DNA of 64,000 bases from Rhodobacteraceae bacterium IMCC1335 (GTDB taxonomy: Bacteria > Pseudomonadota > Alphaproteobacteria > Rhodobacterales > Rhodobacteraceae): positions 1,364,001 through 1,428,000 of the forward strand of contig CP046864.1 of assembly GCA_039640495.1 (NCBI GenBank), written 5' to 3'. Position numbers and translations under genes: made by a program. The notes under the pieces were generated by a model. It did no database searches and was not told the origin of the DNA. It saw only the letters and a program-made list of their open reading frames with translations. Below, in pieces: positions 42,749 to 51,861 of this stretch (position 1 is the stretch's first letter; each line of letters opens with the position of its first letter).

Positions 42749-43872
42749 TACCCCAACACCGATATTTTGCGCGTTGATACAATTTCTAGCCCATAGGCGT
42801 CTAAACCCACAACTTTCGGAATCGGAGAGTTGGTCAGAAGTTCTAGCTTGGACAGGCCGAGCGAAGATAATATCTGCGCTCCAAGCCCGTATTGGCGTAA
42901 TTTCTTGGGCGAGCTGTCTTCGCTGCTTTCTAATTTCATCGCCGTGTCGCGCAATAAAACCACAACACCGCGTCCCTCGCGCGCGACCAATTTCATGGCA
43001 TCGCCAAATTCAGCGGCGCGCCCATTGGGTCCAGTGCCAATAATGTCGAGCATAGGGTCCAATGCGTGCATCCGCACCAATACAGGCTCGGGTCCCGAAA
43101 GATCGCCTTTGCAAAGCGCGATATGCTCATCCCCGTGGGTTTCATCTACGTAACTGCGCATCAACCAACTGCCGCCAAATTCCGATATGATTTCTTTCTC
43201 GCTTTGAACTCGTACCAAGTTGTCATGCCGCCGGCGATAGGCGATCAAATCGCTGATCGTACCAATTTTCAGTCCATGACGCTGCGCGAACCCGACTAAA
43301 TCGGGCAGGCGCGACATGGTGCCATCCTCATTCATGATCTCACAAATCACACCTGAAGGATTCAAGCCGGCCAAACGGCTGATATCAACGGCGGCTTCGG
43401 TATGACCGGCGCGCACCAACACACCGCCCGTGCGTGCGCGCAAGGGAAAAACATGGCCGGGCGTTGCGATATCTGCTGCAGATTTTGACGCGTCGATCGC
43501 CACGGAAACGGTGCGGGCCCGATCCTGCGCGGATATGCCTGTTGTCACCCCTTCGCGCGCCTCGATTGAGACCGTGAATGCAGTTTCGTGGCGCGATGAA
43601 TTATGCGTACTCATAAGTTGTAGCCCAAGCTGGTCAATCCGCTCAGAGGTTAGACACAGGCAAACCAACCCACGCCCATGCTGCGCCATGAAATTGATCG
43701 CATCTGGTGTGGCCATTTGGCCAGGTATCACCAGGTCGCCTTCATTCTCACGATCTTCATGGTCAACAAGAACAAACATCTTGCCGTTTCGGGCGTCTTC
43801 GATGATCTCCTCGATCGAAGAGATCATGTCGCTATAGGCGTTCTCAACCTCGCCCGCAGTTTCATAATTCAT
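42748..43872 (-). CDS. ribB: 3,4-dihydroxy-2-butanone 4-phosphate synthase with degenerate GTP cyclohydrolase II domain
   Basis: A 374-residue RibBA-type protein. The N-terminal DHBP synthase is intact: VDHEDRENEGDLVIPG, FMAQHGRGLVCLCL, FPLRARTGGVLVRAGHTEA and the closing GVICEIMNEDGTM. The C-terminal GCH II-like domain lacks the zinc cysteines: where CxGD...CDC is expected it reads MLDIIGTGPNGRAAEFGD. It therefore probably does not open GTP, and a separate RibA is expected elsewhere. First gene of ribB-ribH-nusB; no FMN riboswitch seen upstream. GGAG precedes the ATG. Confidence 0.9.
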   Translation of the reverse strand: MNYETAGEVENAYSDMISSIEEIIEDARNGKMFVLVDHEDRENEGDLVIPGQMATPDAINFMAQHGRGLVCLCLTSERIDQLGLQLMSTHNSSRHETAFTVSIEAREGVTTGISAQDRARTVSVAIDASKSAADIATPGHVFPLRARTGGVLVRAGHTEAAVDISRLAGLNPSGVICEIMNEDGTMSRLPDLVGFAQRHGLKIGTISDLIAYRRRHDNLVRVQSEKEIISEFGGSWLMRSYVDETHGDEHIALCKGDLSGPEPVLVRMHALDPMLDIIGTGPNGRAAEFGDAMKLVAREGRGVVVLLRDTAMKLESSEDSSPKKLRQYGLGAQILSSLGLSKLELLTNSPIPKVVGLDAYGLEIVSTRKISVLG

Positions 43873-43995
43873 GGCTATGCTCCAGCGCTTTGGCCCTGCT
43901 TTAGTGGGTTTAAAAAGATTTGACCAGAGGCAGTATTGCTTTTGAACTGTGCTCTGAACCGACCGTTTCTTTTCTGAAAGGAGAAGCTAGAAGGT

Positions 43996-44784
43996 TTATT
44001 TCTCGGATCGGGATTGTAAGGAATAAAGCGAAACCGCTGCAGCGTTCGAAACATTTAATGATCCGAAGCTTTTAGCGGACTTTATTTTTGCCAAAACATT
44101 CACGGTATCTTTTGTGCGCTGTCGCAACCCTGGCCCTTCGGCGCCCAACACAAGCGCAATAGGTCGATCGCATTTATTGGCGCTCGCTTGCTCGATCGTG
44201 AGATTGGCCTCTCCATCAAGCCCGATGACCCAATATCCCATTTCTTGCAGCGCAATGATCGTATCGCTTAAATTCCGCAGGCGCAGGTAGGGTTGGCGTT
44301 CTAATGCGCCGCTGGCCGTTTTTGCCAGGGCTCCAGTTTCCGGAGCGCTATGCCTTTGGGTGCCAATCACTGCATTTGCGCCAAATACTTCTGCAGATCG
44401 TAAAATCGCGCCAACATTATGCGGATCGGTGACTTGATCCAACAAAACCAAACGCGGCGCCCCGTCGCCCGCGGCCAAGGCAACATCCTGAAGGCTACCC
44501 CAGTTGAGCGGCGTCACCTCTAGGGCGGCCCCTTGATGCACCGAGCCGCTGTCTATGGGCGCGGCAAAGCGGCGGGGATCGGAAAATTCAGGTTCGATAC
44601 CCGCCACAGCGATTGACTCTGCCAATTTATCGGCCGCGTTTTTGCTGACCACCAGCCGTAGTTTTTCACGTTGCGGGTTTCTAAGCGCATCTTGAACAGC
44701 ATGCAGGCCAAACAACCAGATAGTTTCTTGGCTGGCAGCCTTTTTTTGCTGCTCTTTCTGAACGACCCATTTGGGTTTTTTCAT
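43996..44784 (-). CDS. rlmB: 23S rRNA (guanosine-2'-O-)-methyltransferase RlmB-type
   Basis: A 262-residue SpoU/TrmH methyltransferase with an N-terminal substrate-binding domain (IWLFGLHAVQDALRNPQ) and the knotted SPOUT domain: DPHNVGAILRSAEVFGA, LVLGAEGPGLR and SLNVSNAAAVSLY. RlmB methylates G2251 of 23S rRNA in E. coli. ATG 44784 (MKKPKWV) is preferred over 28 extra upstream codons. A basic N-terminal tail of about 20 residues is present. Confidence 0.9.
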   Translation of the reverse strand: MKKPKWVVQKEQQKKAASQETIWLFGLHAVQDALRNPQREKLRLVVSKNAADKLAESIAVAGIEPEFSDPRRFAAPIDSGSVHQGAALEVTPLNWGSLQDVALAAGDGAPRLVLLDQVTDPHNVGAILRSAEVFGANAVIGTQRHSAPETGALAKTASGALERQPYLRLRNLSDTIIALQEMGYWVIGLDGEANLTIEQASANKCDRPIALVLGAEGPGLRQRTKDTVNVLAKIKSAKSFGSLNVSNAAAVSLYSLQSRSEK

Positions 44785-44875
44785 GATGTCACTCTGCCCT
44801 ATCCTTAGCCCATGTAGCCCGCTATCATAGACCGGGGGCACGAACCAGAGGGAAGCCGAGTAGATCATTCCTGGT

Positions 44876-46066
44876 TCAAGGGGCTAGTTTTAACATACGC
44901 TTGATCTTGGGCCAAATTGTCAGGCCCGTGCCAAGACAGGCCAGAATTAAAAACGCCAGATAATTTAAAAAAGGCACCAAAGAGAGGATGAATAACAGAG
45001 CGGTCGCCAAACCTGCGGCCTTCAGCTGGTCACTCCGCTGATCCGGCGCAAACCCGGAAATATTTTCCAAGGCTATTTTGCCCAGTAAATATCCCGCTGT
45101 AATCCCCCCAAACCCCGCGACAATTATCGCGACAAGCAAGAATAAAGGCATAAGAATTATACCAATGCCCGTGAGCGCAAAAACCAACATCAGGCCTAAA
45201 ATCATGGCGAAGGCCAGAACACCATTCCATCCTGAGTTAAAGGGCTGGGCTTTTAGCGTTTCGGAGTTTTCAAAAACACGTTGGGGCATAAACAAACCAA
45301 ACAGGATCATCAAAACGCCCACCTTCAAAAGAAATCCGACTTGTTGCAATAGCCATATATTGGGTCGAGCAGGTTTGCTGCGTTCAAAAAATGCAGTCGA
45401 CGCGGGCGTCATTGTTACGCGATCCTCGCTGATAAGCGCGCTTAATGCGGTCCCGCTGAGTTCTGCTGTTTCTGATAATCTGAGCTTTCCCAAGAGTTCA
45501 GCGCCGTCTTTAAATTCGATTTTCTGAGCTTTAATATCAAGGTCTTGGTGAATAACAGAGGCGATGACAACGGTTTCCCCCCTTACATATGCGGATCCTA
45601 AGATGGGGGCCTGCAGTTCAATGTGTTCGCCAAAGGCGCGCAGATGCCCATCAATCTGGCCTTTAAGTTGAATGCGCTTTCCCGCGATATAAGCGTTTTT
45701 TAAAACTGGCCCGTTGATCAGAACGGATTGTCCTGTTGCGTATAAGGCACCCTTGATCGCGGAGCCAATAATGATCGTTTGTGCCAGCAAATGGGCACCA
45801 TCTCCCACTGTGGCCACGGGCGTGCTGAGCGTGATGGATTGTCCCGAGGCATAAAGCTGGCCTGCAATCGGGGCCGTGATATATATGGTTTGCCCAAGCA
45901 GATGCGCGGATCCGGTAACCGGCGTGCTCAAATTGATAGAGTTCTCAGCCAAAAAAACATCTGCAGTGCTTATATCCGTAAGCTCCTGTGCAACGGCGTT
46001 GAAAGTGAATAATAAAAGAACGAAAAATTGGTAAATTGAGGCTTTGAACAAAACGATACCCTCCAC
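44876..46066 (-). CDS. Bactofilin-like polymer-forming membrane protein
   Basis: A 396-residue protein. A signal peptide (ASIYQFFVLLLFTFNAVA) is followed by about 180 residues of short hydrophobic repeats ending in IxLxxPI-type turns (INLSTPVTGSAHLLGQTIYI, GSIKGALYATGQ-like units), the pattern of a right-handed beta-helix as in bactofilins. After a linker come about four membrane segments near residues 250-385 (GVLAFAMILGLMLVFALTG). The combination suggests an extracytoplasmic beta-helix anchored to the inner membrane. Function unknown. Confidence 0.65.
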   Translation of the reverse strand: MEGIVLFKASIYQFFVLLLFTFNAVAQELTDISTADVFLAENSINLSTPVTGSAHLLGQTIYITAPIAGQLYASGQSITLSTPVATVGDGAHLLAQTIIIGSAIKGALYATGQSVLINGPVLKNAYIAGKRIQLKGQIDGHLRAFGEHIELQAPILGSAYVRGETVVIASVIHQDLDIKAQKIEFKDGAELLGKLRLSETAELSGTALSALISEDRVTMTPASTAFFERSKPARPNIWLLQQVGFLLKVGVLMILFGLFMPQRVFENSETLKAQPFNSGWNGVLAFAMILGLMLVFALTGIGIILMPLFLLVAIIVAGFGGITAGYLLGKIALENISGFAPDQRSDQLKAAGLATALLFILSLVPFLNYLAFLILACLGTGLTIWPKIKRMLKLAP

Positions 46067-46287
46067 TTAAAAACAAAACATGCGCGCCAGTGGCACAGAT
46101 GTTCACTAGCCGTGAAGAGCGCTTAATATTTGTTGAAAATGTGGCCGGATAGAGGCGAGATTTACCGCCTATCTGCGAGTATCGTCGGCGATTTGTACCC
46201 GTTGTGAAAAAGCCTTTTAAAGTCTTAACGCAGAACCCGCTCGATTGGCGATAAATTAAGCGCCGGCATGCTTGGTTCGCGCAGCAC

Positions 46288-46386
46288 ATGAAAAAGCAGA
46301 TGAAGGGGGCCGAGCAAAAGGCTGAGCAAGCGCTGCGTGGCTTTGTTTGCGGCACTGTCGATTTTATCACTGCGGGGGCTGGATGA
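46288..46386 (+). CDS. Possible 32-residue leader ORF before GTA g1
   Basis: ATG 46288 to TGA 46384-46386 encodes MKKQMKGAEQKAEQALRGF plus 13 residues. Its stop overlaps the ATG of g1 as ATGA, which suggests translational coupling. A weak GC-rich ribosome-binding region precedes it. No family recognised; it may be a short upstream coding sequence or chance. Confidence 0.4.
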   Translation: MKKQMKGAEQKAEQALRGFVCGTVDFITAGAG

Positions 46387-46724
46387 TCCTGAACACACCG
46401 AATGCCAATATCGGATCCTTAAAATCGCGGCTGCACAAGGTTGCGCAGGTTCTCGAGGAATTTATCGAAGAAATTGAAAATCTCAGGCAGCGCCTTTCAA
46501 GCGAGGCGCCCGCTTCAGGGGGCGACATGCGCCGCCTGTTTTTAGAACTGAGGAAATGGCTGATTTGGGCCCATGAATTGGAGCGATTAAGTGGAAAATA
46601 CCGTCAAACGAACACTGCAGGAGAGGCCGGTTACAGCCTCGACTTGGAGGCCGCAAGGCATCAAATCGGGCGCCGCTTGGATCGCTTGCGCCAAGCCGAG
46701 TCTGAAGAGGAAATTTCTGGATGA
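46383..46724 (+). CDS. GTA small terminase subunit (g1)
   Basis: A 113-residue helical protein in the g1 position of RcGTA-type clusters. It is predicted coiled coil (SRLHKVAQVLEEFIEEIENL, RRLFLELRKWLIWAHELERL, RRLDRLRQAESEEE). RcGTA g1 is a small terminase that cannot recognise a pac site, giving near-random packaging. I start at ATG 46383, overlapping the upstream mini-ORF; twelve upstream codons are open. Followed by g2 after 19 bases. Confidence 0.75.
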   Translation: MILNTPNANIGSLKSRLHKVAQVLEEFIEEIENLRQRLSSEAPASGGDMRRLFLELRKWLIWAHELERLSGKYRQTNTAGEAGYSLDLEAARHQIGRRLDRLRQAESEEEISG

Positions 46725-46743
46725 GCTATCGGATGGCGAACTA

Positions 46744-48003
46744 ATGGCTCTGCCATATTTGTTTGAATTTTGGGCGCTAGAACATCAGCTTCCTCCGTTA
46801 ATAAACTGGAAAACATGGATTATTTTGGGTGGAAGGGGTTCAGGTAAAACCCGCGCTGGCGCAGAATGGGTGCGCAGCCAAGTGGAAGGCGCCCTGCCAG
46901 AAACTTTGGGCGCAGCCAAACGAATTGCGCTGATAGGTGATACATATGAGCAAGCCCGAGATGTGATGGTGCATGGCGAAAGCGGCATCTTGGCGTGCAG
47001 CCCAGCAGACCGGCGCCCGCTCTGGCAGGCCTCGCGTCGGCGCTTATTATGGCCCAACGGCGCGATTGCCGAAATCTGCTCGGCCTATGATTATGAAGCC
47101 TTGCGCGGGCGCCAGTTTGATGCGGCTTGGGCGGATGAATTGGCCAAGTGGAAACATGCCGATAAGGCGTGGGATATGTTGCAATTTACGCTGCGGCTGG
47201 GCGAAAATCCGCGCCAATGCGTGAGCACGACCCCGCGCAATATGCAGTTGCTGAAAACTCTTATGGCAGCGCCAAGCAGTTGCATAACCCATGCGCCAAC
47301 CGAGGCCAATAAAGCGAATCTTGCCGTCAGTTTTCTAAAGGAGGTGCGCCGCCGCTACGCGGGCACGCGTTTGGAGCGCCAAGAGCTGGACGGGCTGTTG
47401 GTTGAGGATCTTGAAAATGCGCTTTGGACGGATGTGGTGCTTAAGGCTGTGCAGGTCAAACAAGCCCCAGAGTTGGATCGTATCGTGGTGGCAATTGATC
47501 CCCCGATGACTGGGCACAAAGCCTCAAATGCCTGCGGAATTATCGTGGCTGGCTTGCGCGCCAAAGGCCCCGAGCAGAGCTGGAAGGCTTATGTGTTATG
47601 CGATGCAACAATAACCGGCAGCAGCCCCAGCGCCTGGGCGAATATTGCGGTAAAAGCTTTTCATCAATGGGGCGCGCAACGCGTGATCGCCGAGGTGAAC
47701 CAAGGGGGCGATCTGGTCGAGGCGGTTTTGCGGCAGGTGGCGCCCATGGTGCCCTATAAGGCCGTGCGCGCAAAATTTGGCAAATCAATGCGCGCAGAAC
47801 CCGTGGCTGCGCTTTACGAGCAGGGGCGGGTGTTTCACCTGCCTGGTTTAAACGCGCTTGAACACCAAATGTGTGAGATGACGCTGCATGGGTATCAAGG
47901 GCAGGGCAGCCCGGACCGCGTGGATGCTTTGGTTTGGGCCTTGAGCGAGCTGATGCTGAAGCCTCCTGCTAAATCAATAAAGCCAAGGATGCGTTTATTG
48001 TAA
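46744..48003 (+). CDS. GTA large terminase subunit (g2)
   Basis: A 419-residue packaging ATPase/nuclease. Walker A is GGRGSGKT at residues 29-36; Walker B follows in AAWADELAKWKH; the RNase H-like nuclease begins DRIVVAIDPPMT with VIAEVNQGGDL and ends near SPDRVDALVWALSEL. Start uncertain: family proteins include a few residues (LSDGEL) before the ATG at 46744, but no ATG/GTG/TTG lies there, so ATG 46744 is used. Confidence 0.92.
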   Translation: MALPYLFEFWALEHQLPPLINWKTWIILGGRGSGKTRAGAEWVRSQVEGALPETLGAAKRIALIGDTYEQARDVMVHGESGILACSPADRRPLWQASRRRLLWPNGAIAEICSAYDYEALRGRQFDAAWADELAKWKHADKAWDMLQFTLRLGENPRQCVSTTPRNMQLLKTLMAAPSSCITHAPTEANKANLAVSFLKEVRRRYAGTRLERQELDGLLVEDLENALWTDVVLKAVQVKQAPELDRIVVAIDPPMTGHKASNACGIIVAGLRAKGPEQSWKAYVLCDATITGSSPSAWANIAVKAFHQWGAQRVIAEVNQGGDLVEAVLRQVAPMVPYKAVRAKFGKSMRAEPVAALYEQGRVFHLPGLNALEHQMCEMTLHGYQGQGSPDRVDALVWALSELMLKPPAKSIKPRMRLL

Positions 48004-48120
48004 CCTCGCAACGCCAGCGCCCGTTGCGATGCGGGCCTGTTAAAACCTTTTGTGGTTTTCTCCACGCAAACGCCTTGCTCGATCAATGGGGTGGGCAGTC
48101 ATAGGATGGAATATATTTAA

Positions 48121-49311
48121 ATGCGCCTTTTCAACCGGATGTTTGAAAAAAAGACGGCTGTTGCTTCGGCTAACCTGGCGCCCAAACGCCCTACGAGCTT
48201 TGGATCTGGTGCCTTGACTGCGGGGCTTCATTGGAGTGGCCAGGACGGTTTGAGTTTAATCCAACAGGGATTTCTTGGTAATCCGATTGGGTTTCGGGCG
48301 GTTAAATTGATCGCTGAGGCAGCGGCTGCGGTGCCTTTGACATGCATGCTGCGCGGCAAGCGAATTGACGCGCATCCGCTGGTCTCTGTGCTCAAATCCC
48401 CCAACCATGGGCAGACCAAAGCTGATTTTTTAGAAGCGCTTTACGGGCAAATTCTGCTCAGTGGTAATGGCTATATCAAAGCGGTTCACAACAGCGATGG
48501 GCATCCATCCGAGCTTTACACGCTGCGTTCGGAACGTGTTTCAGCAGTGATTGGTCAGGATGGCTGGCCAGTGGCCTATGACTATACGGTTGGCGCGCGT
48601 AAGCAGCGCTTGACCGCAGAGGGTTCACATCCCGATATCTGCCATATTCGCAGTTTTCATCCGCAGAATGATCATTCTGGCTTTTCTGCTTTGCAAGCAG
48701 CCGCACGCGCGATTGATGTCCATAATGGTGCATCTGCTTGGTCAAAAGCGCTGCTTGAAAATGCAGCCCGCCCATCCGGAGCGCTCGTGTATCGCGGGCA
48801 CGAGGGGCAGGGCAGTCTGACCGATGCGCAATATGACCGTTTGGTAGATGAACTTGAACTCTATCATCAGGGCGCACGCAATGCGGGGCGTCCGATGTTG
48901 TTGGAAGGCGGGCTTGATTGGCGCCAGATGGGGTTTTCACCTTCGGATATGGAGTTTCACAAAACCAAAGAATTAGCCGCGCGCGAGATTGCGACGGCCT
49001 TTGGGGTGCCGCCGATGATTTTAGGCATTCCAGGCGATGCCACTTATGCAAATTATCAAGAGGCAAACCGGGCTTTTGTGCGCTTGACTGTTTTGCCATT
49101 GGTACAACGCGTGACAGCCCATTTGGCGCGTTGGCTATCGACCTCTTGGCCGCAGGATTTTCAACTATTACCGGATCTTGATCTTATACAAGCGCTGTCT
49201 CAAGAGCGCGATACGCTTTGGCGCCGGGTGAGCGATGCAAAGTTCTTAACCGATGATGAAAAGCGCCACCTATTGGGCTTATCCTCCAAAGCAGGCGCCC
49301 GCAATGGCTGA
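48121..49311 (+). CDS. GTA portal protein (g3)
   Basis: A 396-residue HK97-type portal. Characteristic parts are GNPIGFRAVKLIAEAAAAVP, HPLVSVLKSPNHGQTKADFL and the C-terminal EIATAFGVPPMILGIPGDAT with NYQEANRAFVRLTVLPL. It forms the dodecameric ring at the capsid vertex through which DNA is packed. It is 117 bases after g2, the largest gap in the head module apart from that before g6. Confidence 0.93.
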   Translation: MRLFNRMFEKKTAVASANLAPKRPTSFGSGALTAGLHWSGQDGLSLIQQGFLGNPIGFRAVKLIAEAAAAVPLTCMLRGKRIDAHPLVSVLKSPNHGQTKADFLEALYGQILLSGNGYIKAVHNSDGHPSELYTLRSERVSAVIGQDGWPVAYDYTVGARKQRLTAEGSHPDICHIRSFHPQNDHSGFSALQAAARAIDVHNGASAWSKALLENAARPSGALVYRGHEGQGSLTDAQYDRLVDELELYHQGARNAGRPMLLEGGLDWRQMGFSPSDMEFHKTKELAAREIATAFGVPPMILGIPGDATYANYQEANRAFVRLTVLPLVQRVTAHLARWLSTSWPQDFQLLPDLDLIQALSQERDTLWRRVSDAKFLTDDEKRHLLGLSSKAGARNG

Positions 49312-49405
49312 TATCATCTTGCAGATAAGCGGTTCTCTAGGTTGGCACATAGCCACGAGAGAATTGAGTTTTAGGGGTAAACTTATGGATGCGGAGAGGC
49401 TATAA
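49304..49405 (+). CDS. Possible short g3.5-like ORF
   Basis: ATG 49304 to TAA 49403-49405 encodes 33 residues (MADIILQISGSLGWHIATRE then 13 more). It overlaps the portal end by 8 bases and stops just before the protease start. In RcGTA clusters a small g3.5 gene occupies this slot; this ORF is shorter than usual and shows no clear similarity, so it may be a remnant. Confidence 0.4.
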   Translation: MADIILQISGSLGWHIATRELSFRGKLMDAERL

Positions 49406-49999
49406 ATGAACCCAAGCTTTCCAAATATTGAACGTAAATTTTGCCTCTCTAAACAGGGGTTGTCTTTGTCAGACGGGTTTGCCGTTGAAGGCTATGCCAG
49501 TTTATTCGGCATTGGAGATCATGGCGGCGATATCGTTCAAAAAGGAGCGTTTCAACATTCGCTGCAGGCGGCTATTCGCGCAAACCGCAAGATTAAAATG
49601 CTATGGCAGCATGATCCGGCGCAACCCATTGGCATCTGGGATGAGCTACGTGAAGATGCGCATGGGCTCTACGCAAAAGGCAGGCTGCTCGAGCCGATTT
49701 TACGCGCCCGAGAGGCTGCTGCGTTGATCGCAGCCGGCGCTTTAGATGGGCTATCGGTGGGCTATACCACCAAACAGGCAGGGTTTGACGCTGCTGGCGC
49801 GCGTTTGTTGAACAAGCTCGAGCTGTGGGAGATTTCACTGGTCACATTTCCAATGCTGCCGGGGGCGCGTGTGAACGCCAAAGCCGATGAGCCAGCCGAG
49901 GAAAACCAGGTCAGCGAACTCTGCGCTCTGTTTCGGCAAGCCGCGCGAAACTTAAAATCAACAGATCAAATTAACGTATCGGATAGAGGTATCATATGA
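49406..49999 (+). CDS. GTA prohead protease (g4)
   Basis: A 197-residue HK97-type prohead protease: VEGYASLFGIGDHGGDIVQKG, the catalytic-His region LWQHDPAQPIGIWDEL, and LDGLSVGYTTKQAG with the serine. The tail after residue 160 is charged. It cleaves the N-terminal arm of the capsid protein. GGAGAGG precedes the start, and the stop overlaps the capsid start as ATGA. Confidence 0.92.
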   Translation: MNPSFPNIERKFCLSKQGLSLSDGFAVEGYASLFGIGDHGGDIVQKGAFQHSLQAAIRANRKIKMLWQHDPAQPIGIWDELREDAHGLYAKGRLLEPILRAREAAALIAAGALDGLSVGYTTKQAGFDAAGARLLNKLELWEISLVTFPMLPGARVNAKADEPAEENQVSELCALFRQAARNLKSTDQINVSDRGII

Positions 50000-51186
50000 C
50001 GCAGGATCAACGACTAACAGGGTTAACAAGCTCAGGATTTTCAATCGCTGATCTAAAGAGCTCTTTAGATGAATTTATAAGCAGTATCAATGACTTCAAG
50101 GTAAATTCTTATGAGAAAATTGACAGCCAAGAAGATCGATTGCGGCGGTTGGATCAAAAGGCGCATGCGCTGTTTCGGCCTGCCTTGGATCCCAATGCCC
50201 AGGCCGAGTGCCGCCATCAAAAAGCGTTCAAGACCTATTTGAAATCGGGGGATGAAACCAAACTGCGCGGGTTGGATATTGAACAAAAGGGCATGTTGGC
50301 CGCGGTCAATAGCGAGGGTGGCTTTCTGGTAGATGGAGAAACGGCGGATTTTGTCGATAGAGCGCTCAGCGCGGCGCATTCCATCCGCAGCATAGCGCAT
50401 GTGGTTACCGTAGAGGCCTCTGCCTATGATATTTTAATGGATCAGGGAGGGATGGATGCCGGATGGGCGAGCGAACAGCAGGGTGTCAGCGAAACCGCAA
50501 CCCCTAAATTGGATCGTATTAGTATTCCGCTGCATGAATTGAGCGCGATGCCAAAAGCATCGCAACGCTTGCTTGAAGACAGCGCGTTTGACATCGAAAA
50601 TTGGCTAGCCAGCCGCATCGCTGACACATTCGCGCGGTTTGAAGGAAACGCATTTTTGTTTGGAGATGGCCTTGATAAACCACGCGGCTTTTTAAGCTAT
50701 GAGCAAGTGGCGGATGGAGCTCAAGATTGGGGTCAATTGGCCTATATTCCGACCGGAGGCGCGGGAAAGTTTGAAGATGGTATGGCATCGGATAAATTGG
50801 TTGATCTGGTCTATGCGCTTGACGCGCGCTATCGCGCAAACTCCCGCTTCGTTTTAAATTCAAAAACTGCCGGTCACATTCGAAAGCTTAAAGACAGCGA
50901 TGGCCGCTTTTTATGGGCGGATGGGTTGGCCATGCAGGAGCCGGCGCGTTTATTGGGCTATCCAGTCGTGGTCTGTGAAGACATGCCGGATATCGAGCCC
51001 GACGCCTATGCGATTGCCTTTGGCGATTTTAGCGCGGGCTACACGATCGTCGAGCGGCCAGATTTGCGCGTTCTTCGTGATCCTTTCAGCGCAAAACCGC
51101 ATGTGCTTTTTTATGCAACGAAGCGCGTTGGCGGTGCGGTGACTGATTTCTCAGCCATTAAACTGTTAAAATTTTCGGCGTCATAG
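49996..51186 (+). CDS. GTA major capsid protein (g5)
   Basis: A 396-residue HK97-fold major capsid protein. The N-terminal 100 residues are a charged scaffold-like arm removed by the protease; the shell domain begins near NSEGGFLVDGETADFVDRAL and continues with AHVVTVEASAYDILMDQGGM, SQRLLEDSAFDIENWL and EGNAFLFGDGLDKPRGFL. The C-terminal domain includes GYPVVVCEDMPDI and VLRDPFSAKPHVLFYA. An 8-bp stem hairpin follows the stop. Confidence 0.95.
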   Translation: MTQDQRLTGLTSSGFSIADLKSSLDEFISSINDFKVNSYEKIDSQEDRLRRLDQKAHALFRPALDPNAQAECRHQKAFKTYLKSGDETKLRGLDIEQKGMLAAVNSEGGFLVDGETADFVDRALSAAHSIRSIAHVVTVEASAYDILMDQGGMDAGWASEQQGVSETATPKLDRISIPLHELSAMPKASQRLLEDSAFDIENWLASRIADTFARFEGNAFLFGDGLDKPRGFLSYEQVADGAQDWGQLAYIPTGGAGKFEDGMASDKLVDLVYALDARYRANSRFVLNSKTAGHIRKLKDSDGRFLWADGLAMQEPARLLGYPVVVCEDMPDIEPDAYAIAFGDFSAGYTIVERPDLRVLRDPFSAKPHVLFYATKRVGGAVTDFSAIKLLKFSAS

Positions 51187-51207
51187 AACGCCTATATCTG
51201 GCGTTCT
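51185..51207 (+). promoter_or_regulatory. Hairpin immediately after the capsid gene
   Basis: AGAACGCC (51185-51192) and GGCGTTCT (51200-51207) form an 8-bp stem with a 7-base loop that begins inside the g5 stop codon and is followed by TAAATAG. No long T-run. It probably stabilises or partially terminates the abundant capsid mRNA before g6. Confidence 0.5.
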
Positions 51208-51276
51208 TAAATAGCTAATTGCTAATAAAAACAATTCACTAAATTTATATATTGATCTTAACCTTGGATAGCTGAA

Positions 51277-51861
51277 ATGTATTTTGAACTTGCGCCCATA
51301 CCGGCCTCTGATTTGCCGCTTGATGCCGCCAAATCGCATTTGCTGCTGGGCTCGACCTTTGAAGACGCGGCTGTTCAAGAGTCTGTTTTGGCTGGGTTTC
51401 TGCGCGCCGCGCTATCCGTGATTGAGCGTCGATTATCGCTGGTGATGTTACAAAGGCAATTTGGCTATGACGCGTTTGAGGTTCCAGAAACGCAAATGCT
51501 CAGCTTGCCGCTATGGCCCGTGAAACAGCTTTTAAGCGTATCGCTTCATATGGCCCATAACGTGAGGCATCTGCCAAAGGAAGGCTTTGATTTACATCTC
51601 GAAAAGGGGCGCGCCGAGGTTCACGGTGGTTTTCCCAAATTGCTGAATGGTGGATTTTGTCGGATTAGCATAATGGCGGGCCAATATGTCAACTGGGCGG
51701 GTATCCCTGCAGATTTACAGCAAGCGGTGTTGTTATTGTGCAGCCATTATTATGAAAACCGTGATGAATCTGGGCTTGCCCAAAGCCCAATGCCGTTTGG
51801 AATTCTCAGCCTGCTCGAGCCGCACAAGCGGCCACGCCTTCGTGCAGGGCGGTTATTATGA
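51277..51861 (+). CDS. GTA head-tail connector adaptor (g6)
   Basis: A 194-residue gp6-like adaptor: LDAAKSHLLLGSTFEDAAVQ, AGFLRAALSVIERRLSLVML and DLQQAVLLLCSHYYENRDE. It binds below the portal in the mature head. The stop overlaps the g7 start (ATGA). Confidence 0.87.
   Translation: MYFELAPIPASDLPLDAAKSHLLLGSTFEDAAVQESVLAGFLRAALSVIERRLSLVMLQRQFGYDAFEVPETQMLSLPLWPVKQLLSVSLHMAHNVRHLPKEGFDLHLEKGRAEVHGGFPKLLNGGFCRISIMAGQYVNWAGIPADLQQAVLLLCSHYYENRDESGLAQSPMPFGILSLLEPHKRPRLRAGRLL

Noticed and set aside
43873..43995. Possible FMN riboswitch upstream of ribB
   Set aside because: None of the conserved FMN-element strings are present in this short region.
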